In this document: piece by piece, positions 43,225 to 52,705 of the stretch | Position numbering within the stretch: the stretch's first letter is position 1 | Layout: each line of letters starts with the position of its first letter | Assembly: GCA_963662515.1 (NCBI GenBank) | Contig: OY759675.1 | Coordinates: 2,108,001 to 2,172,000, forward strand | Length of the DNA stretch: 64,000 nucleotides | Direction: 5' to 3' | DNA from: JAFGDI01 sp963662515 | GTDB lineage: Bacteria > Planctomycetota > Phycisphaerae > Sedimentisphaerales > SM23-30 | Translations under genes and position numbers: made by a program | Notes under the pieces: generated by a model | What the model was told of the DNA's origin: nothing | The model's database searches: none | The model's input: the letters and a program-made list of their open reading frames with translations, nothing else

Positions 43225-44572
43225 CTGCAACTTCCCATATATCTCCGGCACCCATAGTAACTATGAGGTCGCCCGGCATAGCTTCTTTATCCAGCCGGTT
43301 TATTATTGTTTCAAAATCTTTTAAATATTCAGCTGAACCGCCAGCTGCATTTATCTTATCAGCAAGCTGGGCAGCACTTACTTCTCGACGAAGCTGCTGC
43401 GAGTCACGAACAAAATAAATATCCGGCAGCAGCACTATATCAGCCCGCCCAAAACAGACAGCAAACTCATCCAGCAAAAAGCGGGTTCGACTATGCTGAT
43501 GCGGCTGAAATACGCACCATAGTCTCCCTGGATTATATGCCGCACGAATAGCATCCAGAGTAACACGAATTTCGGTAGGATGATGCGCATAATCATCCAT
43601 TACGGTGATACCTCGGGCCTTACCTTTATAACACATTCTCCGGCCGACTCCAACATAATTTTCCAGGCTTTGGCAAATTGACTGGGGATCTATACCTGCA
43701 TTATAGCATAAAGCCGCTACAGCTAACGAGTTAGCAACATTAAACTCACCCGGCAAACCCAGCTTCACCCTGCCCAGCGATTCACCTTTATAACTAAGGT
43801 CGAAAACACCATAGCCGCTTTCAAATACCAGATTTAATGCCTGCCAATGCGCTTTACCTCCCACACTGAAAAACTCGCACCGGGCCTTAAGATTGTCAAC
43901 GATCTTCATTACATTACTATCTTCTGCATTGACAATAAGATAGCCATTTTCACCAGGTAATCTGGCAAAATCACTAAAAGCCCCCCTTATCTCATCAATA
44001 TCCTTGTAATAATCAAGATGATCCGCTTCAATATTTAGAATGGCAGCCATTTGTGGTTTCAATTTCAAAAATGAACGATCATATTCACAGGATTCTACCA
44101 CAAGATATGGGCCTTTGCCAGCACCACTCCCGCCACCTATCTGATGCACAGACGCACCAATAACAAAACTGGGGTCAAGACCTGCGTTCCGGAAAGCATA
44201 GGCAACCCATCCACTTGTGGTACTCTTACCATGAGTCCCGGCAATAGCTACTGTTTTGAGTGTGCCACTTAACTGGCCCAGAGCCTCAGCATACTTAATT
44301 ATGGGAATATTAAGTTCGCGAGCACGAACTAATTCTGGATTCTCTGACGGGATTGCCGCTGATATTATCACGAAATCACAATCCTGGGGAACAGAGTCGG
44401 AACTATGCCCTATAGCCACCTGGATATTACGGCGGCCAAGCATGTCAATCACATCTGAGCTGTGCATATCACTGCCAGAAACACTATGACCATGCTGGTG
44501 GAAAACCATTGCCAGACCGCTCATACCGCAGCCGCCAATACCTACAAAATGATACTTCATGGCATCTGCCAT
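43190..44572 (-). CDS. murC: UDP-N-acetylmuramate--L-alanine ligase
   Basis: 460 residues from the ATG at 44572; a GTG 13 codons earlier and an ATG 4 codons later are alternatives. It adds L-Ala to UDP-MurNAc using ATP. Motifs: FVGIGGCGMSGLAMVFH, VAIAGTHGKSTTSGWVAYA (ATP), LNIEADHLDYYKD, MDDYAHHPTEIRVTLDA and VFQPHQHSRTRFLLDEF. First gene of the murC-murB-nfnA-nfnB cluster. MurC before MurB is the standard dcw order, but no other cell-wall genes flank it. Confidence 0.95.
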   Translation of the reverse strand: MADAMKYHFVGIGGCGMSGLAMVFHQHGHSVSGSDMHSSDVIDMLGRRNIQVAIGHSSDSVPQDCDFVIISAAIPSENPELVRARELNIPIIKYAEALGQLSGTLKTVAIAGTHGKSTTSGWVAYAFRNAGLDPSFVIGASVHQIGGGSGAGKGPYLVVESCEYDRSFLKLKPQMAAILNIEADHLDYYKDIDEIRGAFSDFARLPGENGYLIVNAEDSNVMKIVDNLKARCEFFSVGGKAHWQALNLVFESGYGVFDLSYKGESLGRVKLGLPGEFNVANSLAVAALCYNAGIDPQSICQSLENYVGVGRRMCYKGKARGITVMDDYAHHPTEIRVTLDAIRAAYNPGRLWCVFQPHQHSRTRFLLDEFAVCFGRADIVLLPDIYFVRDSQQLRREVSAAQLADKINAAGGSAEYLKDFETIINRLDKEAMPGDLIVTMGAGDIWEVADEIICRFGKDN

Positions 44573-44602
44573 ATATCCGCACCTTATCCTTAAGGGGTCA
44601 AA

Positions 44603-44621
44603 CAGTGTCACTGTAACACTG
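44603..44621. promoter_or_regulatory. Operator-like palindrome in the murC leader
   Basis: CAGTGT-N7-ACACTG, perfect 6-bp arms, about 30 bp before the murC start and 40 bp after the presumed transcription start. It could be a repressor site or a small hairpin; no matching regulator is known. Confidence 0.35.
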
Positions 44622-44667
44622 AAAAACTGTCTTCCTGACTGTTTTGTTCATATCTTAACGGCCAATA

Positions 44668-44696
44668 ATTGTAAGTTATTCACCTGTAATTTACAA
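44668..44696 (-). promoter_or_regulatory. Candidate promoter of murC-murB-nfnA-nfnB
   Basis: On the minus strand TTGTAA (44696-44691), a 17-bp spacer and TACAAT (44673-44668). The leader would be about 90 nt and contain the CAGTGT/ACACTG palindrome. Confidence 0.5.
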
Positions 44697-44779
44697 GCTA
44701 AAAGCATATAGCATTACCATAGCTCAATAAACAGAAACAGTATATTCACCTTTATCACAGCTATTTTCAAATATGCCAT

Positions 44780-46510
44780 CTATCTGGACGATACGCAAAT
44801 TATCTTACTTGAGGTGCGTATAAGCATCCTGCCCGGAGCAAACGCGGGACTGCTGCATACCATCTCACCCAGAGAAGTCTCATATAGCAGCTCAGGTTCA
44901 TTTTCAACCGACAAAAGCATATACTTGCCTTCCATGCTCAACAGGATCATTCTATTATTGCCGACCATAGTTGGCGAACTGTAAAAAGCTCCTTCAACTG
45001 GAAATTCATAAGCCAATGCCCCATCGTCCAATTTATAACATACAAGATTCCCCATATTTAAGAGCCATAACTTGTCCTGGCTGGCTAATGGTGATGTAGT
45101 ATCAGGAATGCCATCTTCACCTTTCCATAAAAGACCACTGTCCGAAATATCACCGCTAAGGCCGGTATTTATAGCCTGGACACTATCAAAAGGACTAATC
45201 CCAAAAGTCATATCACCAGCAACTACCGGCGAGGGAGCGGTATCACCATGCATACCGCCAAAACGCCACAGCTCTCTGCCAGTTGCAGGATCATAAGAAA
45301 TAACCCAGGGATTGGAAACGGTGATGTATTGCCATTTTCCAGCGGTAAATTCAACAATTGGACTAGTCCAGCTGTTTATTACCGGCCTTTTTACTCGCCA
45401 TCTGTCATTGCCTGTTTTGCCATCAAGTGAAATCAGCTCTGAAATACTCTGCGACTCATCATAACCATGATCAAACTGGATAATTACACCACCCTGCCAG
45501 GTCTCGAGCGAGGCAGCATAACCATAAGTACTCTCAGGTAATCCCAGATTCACAGCCCACAACTGTTTGCCGGAAAAATCGTGACATGCAGCATCACCAT
45601 TAGCAAATATACTATAAACCCTGACACCATCAGTAGCCATAGTCGAGGCAGCATAACCGGTATCTTCCATCACATCCGGCGGTGCTTCATTTGCCCGGCC
45701 AGTAATATCAACCTGGGCCTGCCAGACCAGGCTGCCAGTTGAAAGGTTATGGCAGTATATTCTCCGAACAAGTTCATTTGCACCTGTATAAAAGAACAAA
45801 TCGCCAAAGATTATTGGTGAATTGTACCCAGGCAACTCAGTCTCTATTGACCATGCAACATTTTTACCTGACTCTATATCAAACTCTAAAGGAATATCAG
45901 TAAATGATACCTTTCCGCTGCCGCCAAAACCTCGGAATCGGTGCCAGTTGAGCTTCAGTGTTTCAGGTGAAGCAGAATCAGCCGGTTCCAATGCCAACGC
46001 GCTTGCTGAAGGCTGGTCAATAGTTGCTGGTTCACTTGTTATATGCCAGATAAGATAACCACCATAGAACAATAGTAATGAACCTGAAAAGGCCATCATT
46101 GTTTTTGCTGATAGAACTCTGGAATGATTATACTCGCTGTCAGAGTGCTGGTTCTGTGGGATAAGCGGTCTATAACGAGTTACAACATAGATACGGGCGG
46201 ATATTACAAAAGATAATACAGCCAGAACTAGCAGATAGCGAGCTGCATCTACTAGTTGTCTGCCATAAATGTAATCATTTCTCAGACGACGATCTAATTC
46301 CCTTACCATCCACTGTAAATGCTGGTTCTCAGGGGCATTTCTTAACTGTTCCTTGGCAAGCTCAAATGACTGATTTTCAAATACATCAGACCTGGTTTCA
46401 AGAACCTGACCAAATATCAAAAAGAATCCTGAGACCAGAATCAAAAAGACAGAAATAACCATCGCAAACATGCTATTTCTGCCTATATTGTCAATTTTAG
46501 CTCCAGCCAT
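44780..46510 (-). CDS. PQQ-type beta-propeller membrane protein
   Basis: 576 residues. Three membrane helices are near 14-35, 92-110 and 138-158, followed by a large, presumably extracytoplasmic, domain. That domain shows repeated PQQ/BamB-like blades: NVAWSIETELPGYNSPIIFG, TGSLVWQAQV, GKQLWAVNLGLP, TGRELWRFGGMHGDTAPSPV and ALAYEFPVEGAFYSSPTMVG. Such propellers are common in Planctomycetota; without the membrane part it would be read as a pyrrolo-quinoline-quinone-like or BamB-like repeat protein. Function unknown. Its AAGGAT ribosome binding site lies in the end of yacG, so it is the last gene of the chaperone operon. No terminator is seen after it. Confidence 0.82.
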   Translation of the reverse strand: MAGAKIDNIGRNSMFAMVISVFLILVSGFFLIFGQVLETRSDVFENQSFELAKEQLRNAPENQHLQWMVRELDRRLRNDYIYGRQLVDAARYLLVLAVLSFVISARIYVVTRYRPLIPQNQHSDSEYNHSRVLSAKTMMAFSGSLLLFYGGYLIWHITSEPATIDQPSASALALEPADSASPETLKLNWHRFRGFGGSGKVSFTDIPLEFDIESGKNVAWSIETELPGYNSPIIFGDLFFYTGANELVRRIYCHNLSTGSLVWQAQVDITGRANEAPPDVMEDTGYAASTMATDGVRVYSIFANGDAACHDFSGKQLWAVNLGLPESTYGYAASLETWQGGVIIQFDHGYDESQSISELISLDGKTGNDRWRVKRPVINSWTSPIVEFTAGKWQYITVSNPWVISYDPATGRELWRFGGMHGDTAPSPVVAGDMTFGISPFDSVQAINTGLSGDISDSGLLWKGEDGIPDTTSPLASQDKLWLLNMGNLVCYKLDDGALAYEFPVEGAFYSSPTMVGNNRMILLSMEGKYMLLSVENEPELLYETSLGEMVCSSPAFAPGRMLIRTSSKIICVSSR

Positions 46511-46516
46511 AGCTAA

Positions 46517-46741
46517 TTATCCTTCATCAGACAATTCAGGCAAATCAATACCATCTGGCTCATCACAAGCAGGAATAGAATAACTGCCGTTAAACCAGCG
46601 TTCCAGATCTGCCAATTGACAGCGTTTGCTGCAAAAAGGGAAAGTATTTTCACTGCCTGTAATAGTACCATCGCAAACGGGACATTTCAAGCGGCTATTT
46701 TCTTTTTTTTGCATTAGTAACTCTCTATTATCAGCGATCAT
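46517..46741 (-). CDS. yacG: DNA gyrase inhibitor YacG (zinc-finger protein)
   Basis: 74 residues from an ATG that overlaps the fmdB stop in ATGA; an ATG nine codons later (46714, with GAGAG upstream) is an alternative. The zinc site is CPVCDG then FCSKRCQLADLERWF, the YacG signature. E. coli YacG binds GyrB and inhibits gyrase. The acidic tail (DEPDGIDLPELSDEG) is usual. Its place among chaperone genes suggests co-expression in stress, which is inference. Confidence 0.88.
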   Translation of the reverse strand: MIADNRELLMQKKENSRLKCPVCDGTITGSENTFPFCSKRCQLADLERWFNGSYSIPACDEPDGIDLPELSDEG

Positions 46742-47040
46742 GCTGTTTGGCTGGCTGTTGATTTAATGGTATCACTGGCAGGCTTACTCTCAGACTTTGC
46801 AGTATCAGTTTTTGTCCCGGCCTGCTGATCTGCCTTTGCGGCCTGCTTATAGCTTTCACTGCGATAATCGGTCTGATAGAAACCAGAACCCTTGAAAATA
46901 ACCGCAGAGCCAGCTCCGATTAGCCTCTTCACCGACATTTTACCACACTGAGGGCACTTTTTGATCGGTTTAGCCGTAATAGACTGAAACTGTTCAAAAC
47001 TATGCTCGCAGGCCTGACATTTATAATCATAAGTTGGCAT
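46738..47040 (-). CDS. FmdB-type zinc-ribbon protein
   Basis: 100 residues. The N-terminal zinc ribbon is MPTYDYKCQACEHSFEQFQS then KKCPQCGK, the FmdB family signature, and continues GSGFYQTDYRS. The rest is a disordered Ala/Lys/Ser/Thr tail. The role of the family is poorly known (named from a formamidase regulator). GAGGAG overlapping the grpE stop is its ribosome binding site, so it is tightly coupled to grpE. Confidence 0.88.
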   Translation of the reverse strand: MPTYDYKCQACEHSFEQFQSITAKPIKKCPQCGKMSVKRLIGAGSAVIFKGSGFYQTDYRSESYKQAAKADQQAGTKTDTAKSESKPASDTIKSTASQTA

Positions 47041-47043
47041 AAA

Positions 47044-47622
47044 TCACTCCTCATCCTCAGATGCCGGTAAATCATCACACTGAGTTTTAGCCTTGGCTAC
47101 AGATACTTTGGCCGGTCTTAGAGTACGATCGTTCATTTCAAAACCCGGAGCTAATTCAGCAACAATATGGCCAGATTGGATATCTTCGGATTCTACATGC
47201 AACAAAGCTTCGTGCCTGGCTGGGTCAAAAACATCTCCGGTATTAACTCTTATCTTCTTCATACCAGCAGATTCCAGCGTATTATGTAAATGATCAAAAA
47301 CAATATGCAACCCCTGCATAACAGAAGCCACATCATTAGAAGTCATACCCTTATCAAGAGCGTGCTGAAAATTATCCAGAACAGGCAGCAGATTCTTAGC
47401 AAAATGCTCTGCAGCATATTGACCAGCCTGCTCTATCTGACGAATAGTACGCTTCTGGTAATTCTGATATTCAGCAGCAAGTCTGAGTAGTTGATCCTTA
47501 AGCTCGGCAGACGATGGCTCAGCTGCCTTAACCGGCTCAGTCTGTTCCTGCTCTTTTAGCTCATCAGTCTGCTTATCAGCATTTTCCTTCTTTACATTTT
47601 CATTGTGATGTTTCTTTTTCAT
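47044..47622 (-). CDS. grpE: Nucleotide exchange factor GrpE
   Basis: 192 residues. It releases ADP from DnaK. A charged, flexible N-terminus (about 1-40) precedes the coiled coil (LKDQLLRLAAEYQNYQKRTIRQ). The beta domain shows DVFDPARHEALLHVES and GFEMNDRTLRPAKVSVAK, the usual C-terminal signature. It lies between dnaJ and fmdB; no dnaK gene is in the window. Confidence 0.95.
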   Translation of the reverse strand: MKKKHHNENVKKENADKQTDELKEQEQTEPVKAAEPSSAELKDQLLRLAAEYQNYQKRTIRQIEQAGQYAAEHFAKNLLPVLDNFQHALDKGMTSNDVASVMQGLHIVFDHLHNTLESAGMKKIRVNTGDVFDPARHEALLHVESEDIQSGHIVAELAPGFEMNDRTLRPAKVSVAKAKTQCDDLPASEDEE

Positions 47623-47683
47623 ATTATTACCTATTAAAAACCCAGGTCTTGAGTTATTAAATTCTTATTATACTAATAAAACA

Positions 47684-48817
47684 TTATTCGACGAAATAAT
47701 CCTTGAGTTTATCAAGGAACTTTTTGCGTTCAGGCATGACATCCTTTTTCTCAGTATCGGCATACTCCCTGAGTAGTTTTTCCTGTTGTTTCGATAATTT
47801 TTCAGGAATTTCAATTAGTATCTGAACCATAAGTGCCCCGCGTCTGCCACTACGCAGATTAGGAAGTCCCATACCTTTCATTTCTATCACTTTGCCAAAC
47901 TGAGTACCGCGTGGTATTTCCACTTCAATTTTTCCAGTAAGAGAAGGGACATCGATCTTAGCCCCCAGAGCAGCCTGGGTAAAACTAACAGGCACTCTGA
48001 CGATCAGATCATCATTCTGTCGGATAATGATGGGATCTTCCAGTACCCTGACATAACAATACAGATCGCCTCTTGGCCCTCCCATTGCTCCTGGCTCGCC
48101 TTCACCGGAAACTCTTACCGCCTGCCCTTCTGCAATGCCTGCAGGGAATTTAACTGATAGTCTGCGTTTCTTGTCGATCATACCAGTGCCGCGACAACTC
48201 TTACATGGATGGGTAATGATCTTGCCTGCTCCTTTACAGTTTGGACATGTTGTCACCATACGGAACAATCCACCCATACCACTTTGAGCAACCTGACCCT
48301 GCCCACCACACTGAGGACAAACATCCGTAGTATGCCCAGGCTCGCAACCACTACCATTACAGGTATCGCATATATCTCTTCTTTTGAACTCAAGCTCTTT
48401 TTCAACGCCGGTTAGAATGTCTTTCAGATTAAGATCAACCTGGGTTTCGATATTTGGTCCGCGACGAGGTCGGTTAGTCTGATTGCCACCTCTGCCCCTC
48501 TGGCCAAATATACCTCCGCCAAAAATATCATCAAACATGCTGAAAATATCATCAAAGCCCATGTGTGAGTAATCATGCATACCCGCACCACGCAAACCTT
48601 CATGACCATAGCTGTCGTATCTGGCTTTTTTCTCAGGATCACTGAGCACTTCATAAGCCTCAGCACATTCTTTGAACATCTTTTCGGCTTCAGCATCGCC
48701 CGGATTTTTATCTGGATGATACTTAAGGGCCAGACGGCGATAGGCTCGCTTAAATTCTTCCGGTGAGGCGTCACGATTAACCCCCAGCACTTCATAATAA
48801 TCACGCTTTGAGCTCAT
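47684..48817 (-). CDS. dnaJ: Chaperone protein DnaJ
   Basis: 377 residues, type I Hsp40. The J domain (1-70) has the HPD motif at 34-36 (LALKYHPDKNPG). A Gly/Phe-rich stretch (FDDIFGGGIFGQRGRGG) follows. The four zinc motifs are CDTCNGSG, CPQCGGQG, CPNCKGAG and CKSCRGTG. The C-terminal substrate-binding part has KFPAGIAEGQAVRVSGEGEPG and GGPRGDLYCYVRV. It stimulates DnaK ATPase and binds unfolded proteins. It lies 145 bp after the second groEL. Confidence 0.96.
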   Translation of the reverse strand: MSSKRDYYEVLGVNRDASPEEFKRAYRRLALKYHPDKNPGDAEAEKMFKECAEAYEVLSDPEKKARYDSYGHEGLRGAGMHDYSHMGFDDIFSMFDDIFGGGIFGQRGRGGNQTNRPRRGPNIETQVDLNLKDILTGVEKELEFKRRDICDTCNGSGCEPGHTTDVCPQCGGQGQVAQSGMGGLFRMVTTCPNCKGAGKIITHPCKSCRGTGMIDKKRRLSVKFPAGIAEGQAVRVSGEGEPGAMGGPRGDLYCYVRVLEDPIIIRQNDDLIVRVPVSFTQAALGAKIDVPSLTGKIEVEIPRGTQFGKVIEMKGMGLPNLRSGRRGALMVQILIEIPEKLSKQQEKLLREYADTEKKDVMPERKKFLDKLKDYFVE

Positions 48818-48962
48818 AATATATATAATACCTTAAAAACTACGGTATAAATTCAAAGAACAACCGCAAGTTGCAAAAATTTATTTGCAACTGCGGTTGT
48901 ACAATTCAAAATCAGATTCACAACTGGCATTAACAGTCGCAAATTAAATATATAACGCCTTA

Positions 48963-50579
48963 TCAGCAGACAGCTCCAACTACCGGATCAACCTCAAGGT
49001 CGTCATCAATGTCGGTAACCATTACGCTGGTGGTGAGCATAAGTGCTGACACACTGGCAGCGTTCTGCAGAGCACAGCGAGCTACTTTCGCCGGGTCGAT
49101 AATGCCTTCCTGGAACATATCAACATATTGACCAGTAGCAGCATTATAGCCTGCCGCGCCTTTCTTATCCATCAATTCAGCAACAATGGTACCACCATCT
49201 TCGCCGCTATTATCAATGATCTGACGAGCAGGGAAGGTTATGGCACGAGCAATAATATCGAAACCAAACACTTCATCACCGGTAGCCTTGGCCTTAGCCT
49301 CATTTACAGCCTTAACTGCTCTGAGGTAGGCAATACCACCACCAGGAATAACGCCTTCTTCAACAGCGGCTCTGGTCGCATGCAGAGCATCGTCAAGGAG
49401 ATCTTTTCTCTCTTTCATCTCAGCTTCAGTTGCAGCACCAGCACGAATTATAGCAACACCGCCAGTAAGTTTAGCCAGACGCTCCTGCAATTTCTCGCGA
49501 TCATAATCACTGGTAGTCTTTTCGATCTGAGCAGTTATCTGATCTATACGAGCCTTTATCTCTTTTTTCTTGCCAGAGCCTTCAACTATTGTAGTAGCGT
49601 CCTTACTGACAACCACTCTACGAGCTGTACCTAACATATCAGTCTCGATATTTTCCATCTTCATGCCCAGCTCTTCAGTAATAAATGTGCCACCTGTAAC
49701 AGCAGCAATATCACCAAGAATCGCCTTACGACGATCACCAAACCCCGGAGCCTTAACAGCACAGACATTGAGAATACCACGCAGCTTGTTAATTACAAGA
49801 CCGGAAAGGGCATCACCATCAACATCTTCGGCAATGATGACAAGCGGCTTTGAAAGGCTGGCTGTCTTTTCAAGAACAGGTACCAGTTCGCGCAGCGAGC
49901 TAATCTTCTTTTCATATATGAGGATATAGCAATCTTCGAGAACGGCCTCCATAGTATCTGTCTTAGTCATAAAATACGGTGACAAATAGCCCTTGTCAAA
50001 CTGCATACCTTCAACTACTTCCAGTTCAGTAGCCAGACCCTTGCCTTCTTCAACGGTAATTACGCCGGCTTTACCAACACGGTCCATGGCATCAGCCAGC
50101 AGTTTGCCTATTTCAGTATTATTATTAGCAGAAATAGCACCGATCTTAGCAATATCATCAGAGCCTTTTACTTTCTTGGCCTGTGATTCAATCGATTTGA
50201 CTACGGCTTCAACCGCCTTGTTAATACCGCGTTGAATGGCAGTTGGGTGTGCCCCCGCAGTAACAAACTTCAGACCTTCACGGAATATAGCTTCAGCCAG
50301 AACTGTAGCGGTAGTAGTGCCATCTCCGGCAGTATCATTGGTCTTTGTGGCTACCTGGTTAACCATCTTGGCACCCATATTTTCAAATGGGCTCTTTAAT
50401 TCCACTTCTTTTGAAACGGTAACACCATCTTTGGTAACACGAGGTGAACCATAACTTCTCTGGATAACTACATTGCGACCTGTTGGCCCCATAGTTACTT
50501 TCACAGCATCAGCAAGCTGAGAAAGCCCCTTGAGCATCTCTCTCCTTGCATTATCATCAAACATCATTTGTTTGGCCAT
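48963..50579 (-). CDS. groL: Chaperonin GroEL, paralog 2 (no GGM tail)
   Basis: 538 residues. MAKQMMFDDNARREMLKGLS is a divergent start. ATP site motifs are GPTGRNVVIQ, TKDGVTVSKEVEL and AGDGTTTATVLAEAI. It lacks the Gly-Gly-Met tail and ends DDLEVDPVVGAVC. AAGGAG lies 7 nt before the ATG. It follows groES by 66 bp. Multiple GroELs are common in Planctomycetota; the missing tail suggests a ring with a different substrate range or partner. Whether it uses the GroES next to it is unknown. Confidence 0.95.
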   Translation of the reverse strand: MAKQMMFDDNARREMLKGLSQLADAVKVTMGPTGRNVVIQRSYGSPRVTKDGVTVSKEVELKSPFENMGAKMVNQVATKTNDTAGDGTTTATVLAEAIFREGLKFVTAGAHPTAIQRGINKAVEAVVKSIESQAKKVKGSDDIAKIGAISANNNTEIGKLLADAMDRVGKAGVITVEEGKGLATELEVVEGMQFDKGYLSPYFMTKTDTMEAVLEDCYILIYEKKISSLRELVPVLEKTASLSKPLVIIAEDVDGDALSGLVINKLRGILNVCAVKAPGFGDRRKAILGDIAAVTGGTFITEELGMKMENIETDMLGTARRVVVSKDATTIVEGSGKKKEIKARIDQITAQIEKTTSDYDREKLQERLAKLTGGVAIIRAGAATEAEMKERKDLLDDALHATRAAVEEGVIPGGGIAYLRAVKAVNEAKAKATGDEVFGFDIIARAITFPARQIIDNSGEDGGTIVAELMDKKGAAGYNAATGQYVDMFQEGIIDPAKVARCALQNAASVSALMLTTSVMVTDIDDDLEVDPVVGAVC

Positions 50580-50645
50580 TTTATTACTCCTTGATAGGAA
50601 CCGATAATATCTGTCCCTGTTATTATATGCTAGTTAACTGGCAAA

Positions 50646-50933
50646 TTACTCGATAACAGCCAGAATATCAGTTTCACGCAGAATGACATATTTTACGCCT
50701 TTGATCTCAACTTCAGAACCGGCGTACTTTCCGTAAAACACTTCATCACCTTTTTTAACACACATTGCAGCACGCTTGCCATTTTCCAGCATTGAGCCAG
50801 GGCCGACAAACTCAACAACACCACGCTGTGGTTTCTCTTTGGCACTATCTGGCAGAACTATGCCACCAGCAGTCTTAACCTCAGCCTCACACTGCTTAAC
50901 TATCACTCTGTTATCTATAGGTTTAATAGCCAT
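50646..50933 (-). CDS. groS: Co-chaperonin GroES
   Basis: 95 residues, full length. It is the heptameric lid of GroEL. Signatures: IKPIDNRVIVKQ, the mobile loop KTAGGIVLPDSAKEKPQRG, VKKGDEVFYGKYAG and VILRETDILAVIE at the end. It lies between the two groEL genes, 80 bp after the first, an order that differs from the usual groES-groEL. Confidence 0.96.
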   Translation of the reverse strand: MAIKPIDNRVIVKQCEAEVKTAGGIVLPDSAKEKPQRGVVEFVGPGSMLENGKRAAMCVKKGDEVFYGKYAGSEVEIKGVKYVILRETDILAVIE

Positions 50934-51013
50934 ATTATTAATCTCCGTTTATATTATATTTTCTTATCAGTTTTTAATCTGGGTAATTATCTGGGTAATT
51001 ATCTGGGAAGCAA

Positions 51014-52705
51014 TTACATCATGCCGCCCATGCCGCCCATGCCACCCATGCCACCCATACCGCCCATGCCACCCATACCATCCATACCGTCCATGCCAGG
51101 CATTGCCGCTGACTTCTTTTCAGGCTTATCGGTAATAACAGCATCAGTAGTAAGCAACAGACCAGCTACACTGGCAGCATTAGTAAGAGCAGTACGAACA
51201 ACCTTGGTAGGATCAATAACACCTGCCTTAAAGAGATCTTCATATTCCAGTGTCGCAGCATTAAAACCAAATCCGGCATTCTTGCCCTTTAATACGCGAT
51301 TAACAACAACATTACCCTCTTCGCCAGCGTTAACCGCTATCTGGAACATAGGCATCTTGAGAGCATTATAAACAACTTCAGCACCTATTTTTTCATCGCC
51401 GCTGAGTTTGAGAGTATGAACCACCTCTCGAGAACGAACCAAAGCCACGCCACCGCCGGGAACAATACCCTCATCAATAGCTGCTCTGGTTGCATGCAAC
51501 GCATCTTCAACACGATCCTTGATCTCTTTCATTTCCATCTCACTGGCAGCACCAACACATATCTGGGCAACACCACCACTGAGCTTAGCCAGGCGTTCCT
51601 GCAATTTTTCGCGATCATAATCGCTGGTTGTAACAGCTATTTCGGCTCTAATCTGCTCAATACGGCCTTTAACCGCCTTAGCAGTACTGTTATCTTCCTG
51701 TACTATGGTTGTGTTATTGTTATCAATACTGATCTTTGTAGCAGTACCCAGATCGCCCAGAGTTACGCCCTCAAGGTCAAGGCCGAGATCCTTGAATATC
51801 GGCTTGGCACCAGTAAGAATAGCTATATCTTCCAGCATAGCCTTGCGACGGTCGCCATAACCAGGAGCCTTAACAGCACATACACTTATAATGCCACGCA
51901 GTTTATTTACTACCAGAGTAGCCAAAGCCTCGCCATCGATATCTTCTGCAATGATCAATAACGGACGCTTACTTTTAGCTACTGCCTCCAAAAGCGGAAC
52001 CAGCTTCTGGGCGCTCGATATCTTCTCTTCATATACCAGGATCAGAGGTCTGGACATCTCACAGGTCATATTCTCCATGTCAGTTGCAAAATTGGGAGAT
52101 AAATAACCACGATCAAACTGCATACCCTCAACTATATCAACATGAGTCTCGATGGTCTTTGACTCTTCAACAGTTATAACGCCATCTTTCCCAACTTTCT
52201 CAAAGGCATCAGCCATGGTTTCGCCAATTGTCTTATCATTATTAGCACTCACAGAAGCGACATTAACAATATCTGACCTCTTGGAGATATCTACCGGCTG
52301 GCTTATTTTTGCAAGCTCTTTACATACAGCCTCAACAGCCTTCTTTATGCCGCGATTAACACTCATTGCATCAGCACCGGCAGTTATATTTTTAAGAGCT
52401 TCCCTGAAAATAGCCTCTGTCAGTACCGTAGCAGTGGTAGTACCATCTCCTGCCAGATCACTGGTCTTACTGGCAGCCTGCTTTACCAGCTTAGCGCCAA
52501 GATTTTCAACCTTGTCTCTGAGCTCGATCTCTTCTGCCACACTTACGCCGTCCTTGGTTACTGTCGGGGCGCCCCAGCCTTTATCAAGTACTACTGTACG
52601 GCCGCGCGGCCCTAAGGTACTCTTAACTGCAGCTGCGAGTTTCGTAACGCCCTCTAGCAGTGCCTTGCGTGCATCAGTTTCAAAAGTCAAATCCTTTGAT
52701 GCCAT
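51014..52705 (-). CDS. groL: Chaperonin GroEL, paralog 1 (GGM tail)
   Basis: 563 residues. Motifs: LGPRGRTVVLDKGWGAPTVT, LAGDGTTTATVLTEAIF, and PGGGVALVRSRE. The C-terminus is a long Gly-Gly-Met repeat (PGMDGMDGMGGMGGMGGMGG...), the standard tail inside the folding cavity. AGGAG lies about 11 nt before the ATG. First gene of the operon. Three near-exact copies of a 13-bp word (ATCTGGGTAATT) lie just after its stop (about 50978-51008). Two GroELs with one GroES implies one of them may have a special role. Confidence 0.96.
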   Translation of the reverse strand: MASKDLTFETDARKALLEGVTKLAAAVKSTLGPRGRTVVLDKGWGAPTVTKDGVSVAEEIELRDKVENLGAKLVKQAASKTSDLAGDGTTTATVLTEAIFREALKNITAGADAMSVNRGIKKAVEAVCKELAKISQPVDISKRSDIVNVASVSANNDKTIGETMADAFEKVGKDGVITVEESKTIETHVDIVEGMQFDRGYLSPNFATDMENMTCEMSRPLILVYEEKISSAQKLVPLLEAVAKSKRPLLIIAEDIDGEALATLVVNKLRGIISVCAVKAPGYGDRRKAMLEDIAILTGAKPIFKDLGLDLEGVTLGDLGTATKISIDNNNTTIVQEDNSTAKAVKGRIEQIRAEIAVTTSDYDREKLQERLAKLSGGVAQICVGAASEMEMKEIKDRVEDALHATRAAIDEGIVPGGGVALVRSREVVHTLKLSGDEKIGAEVVYNALKMPMFQIAVNAGEEGNVVVNRVLKGKNAGFGFNAATLEYEDLFKAGVIDPTKVVRTALTNAASVAGLLLTTDAVITDKPEKKSAAMPGMDGMDGMGGMGGMGGMGGMGGMGGMM

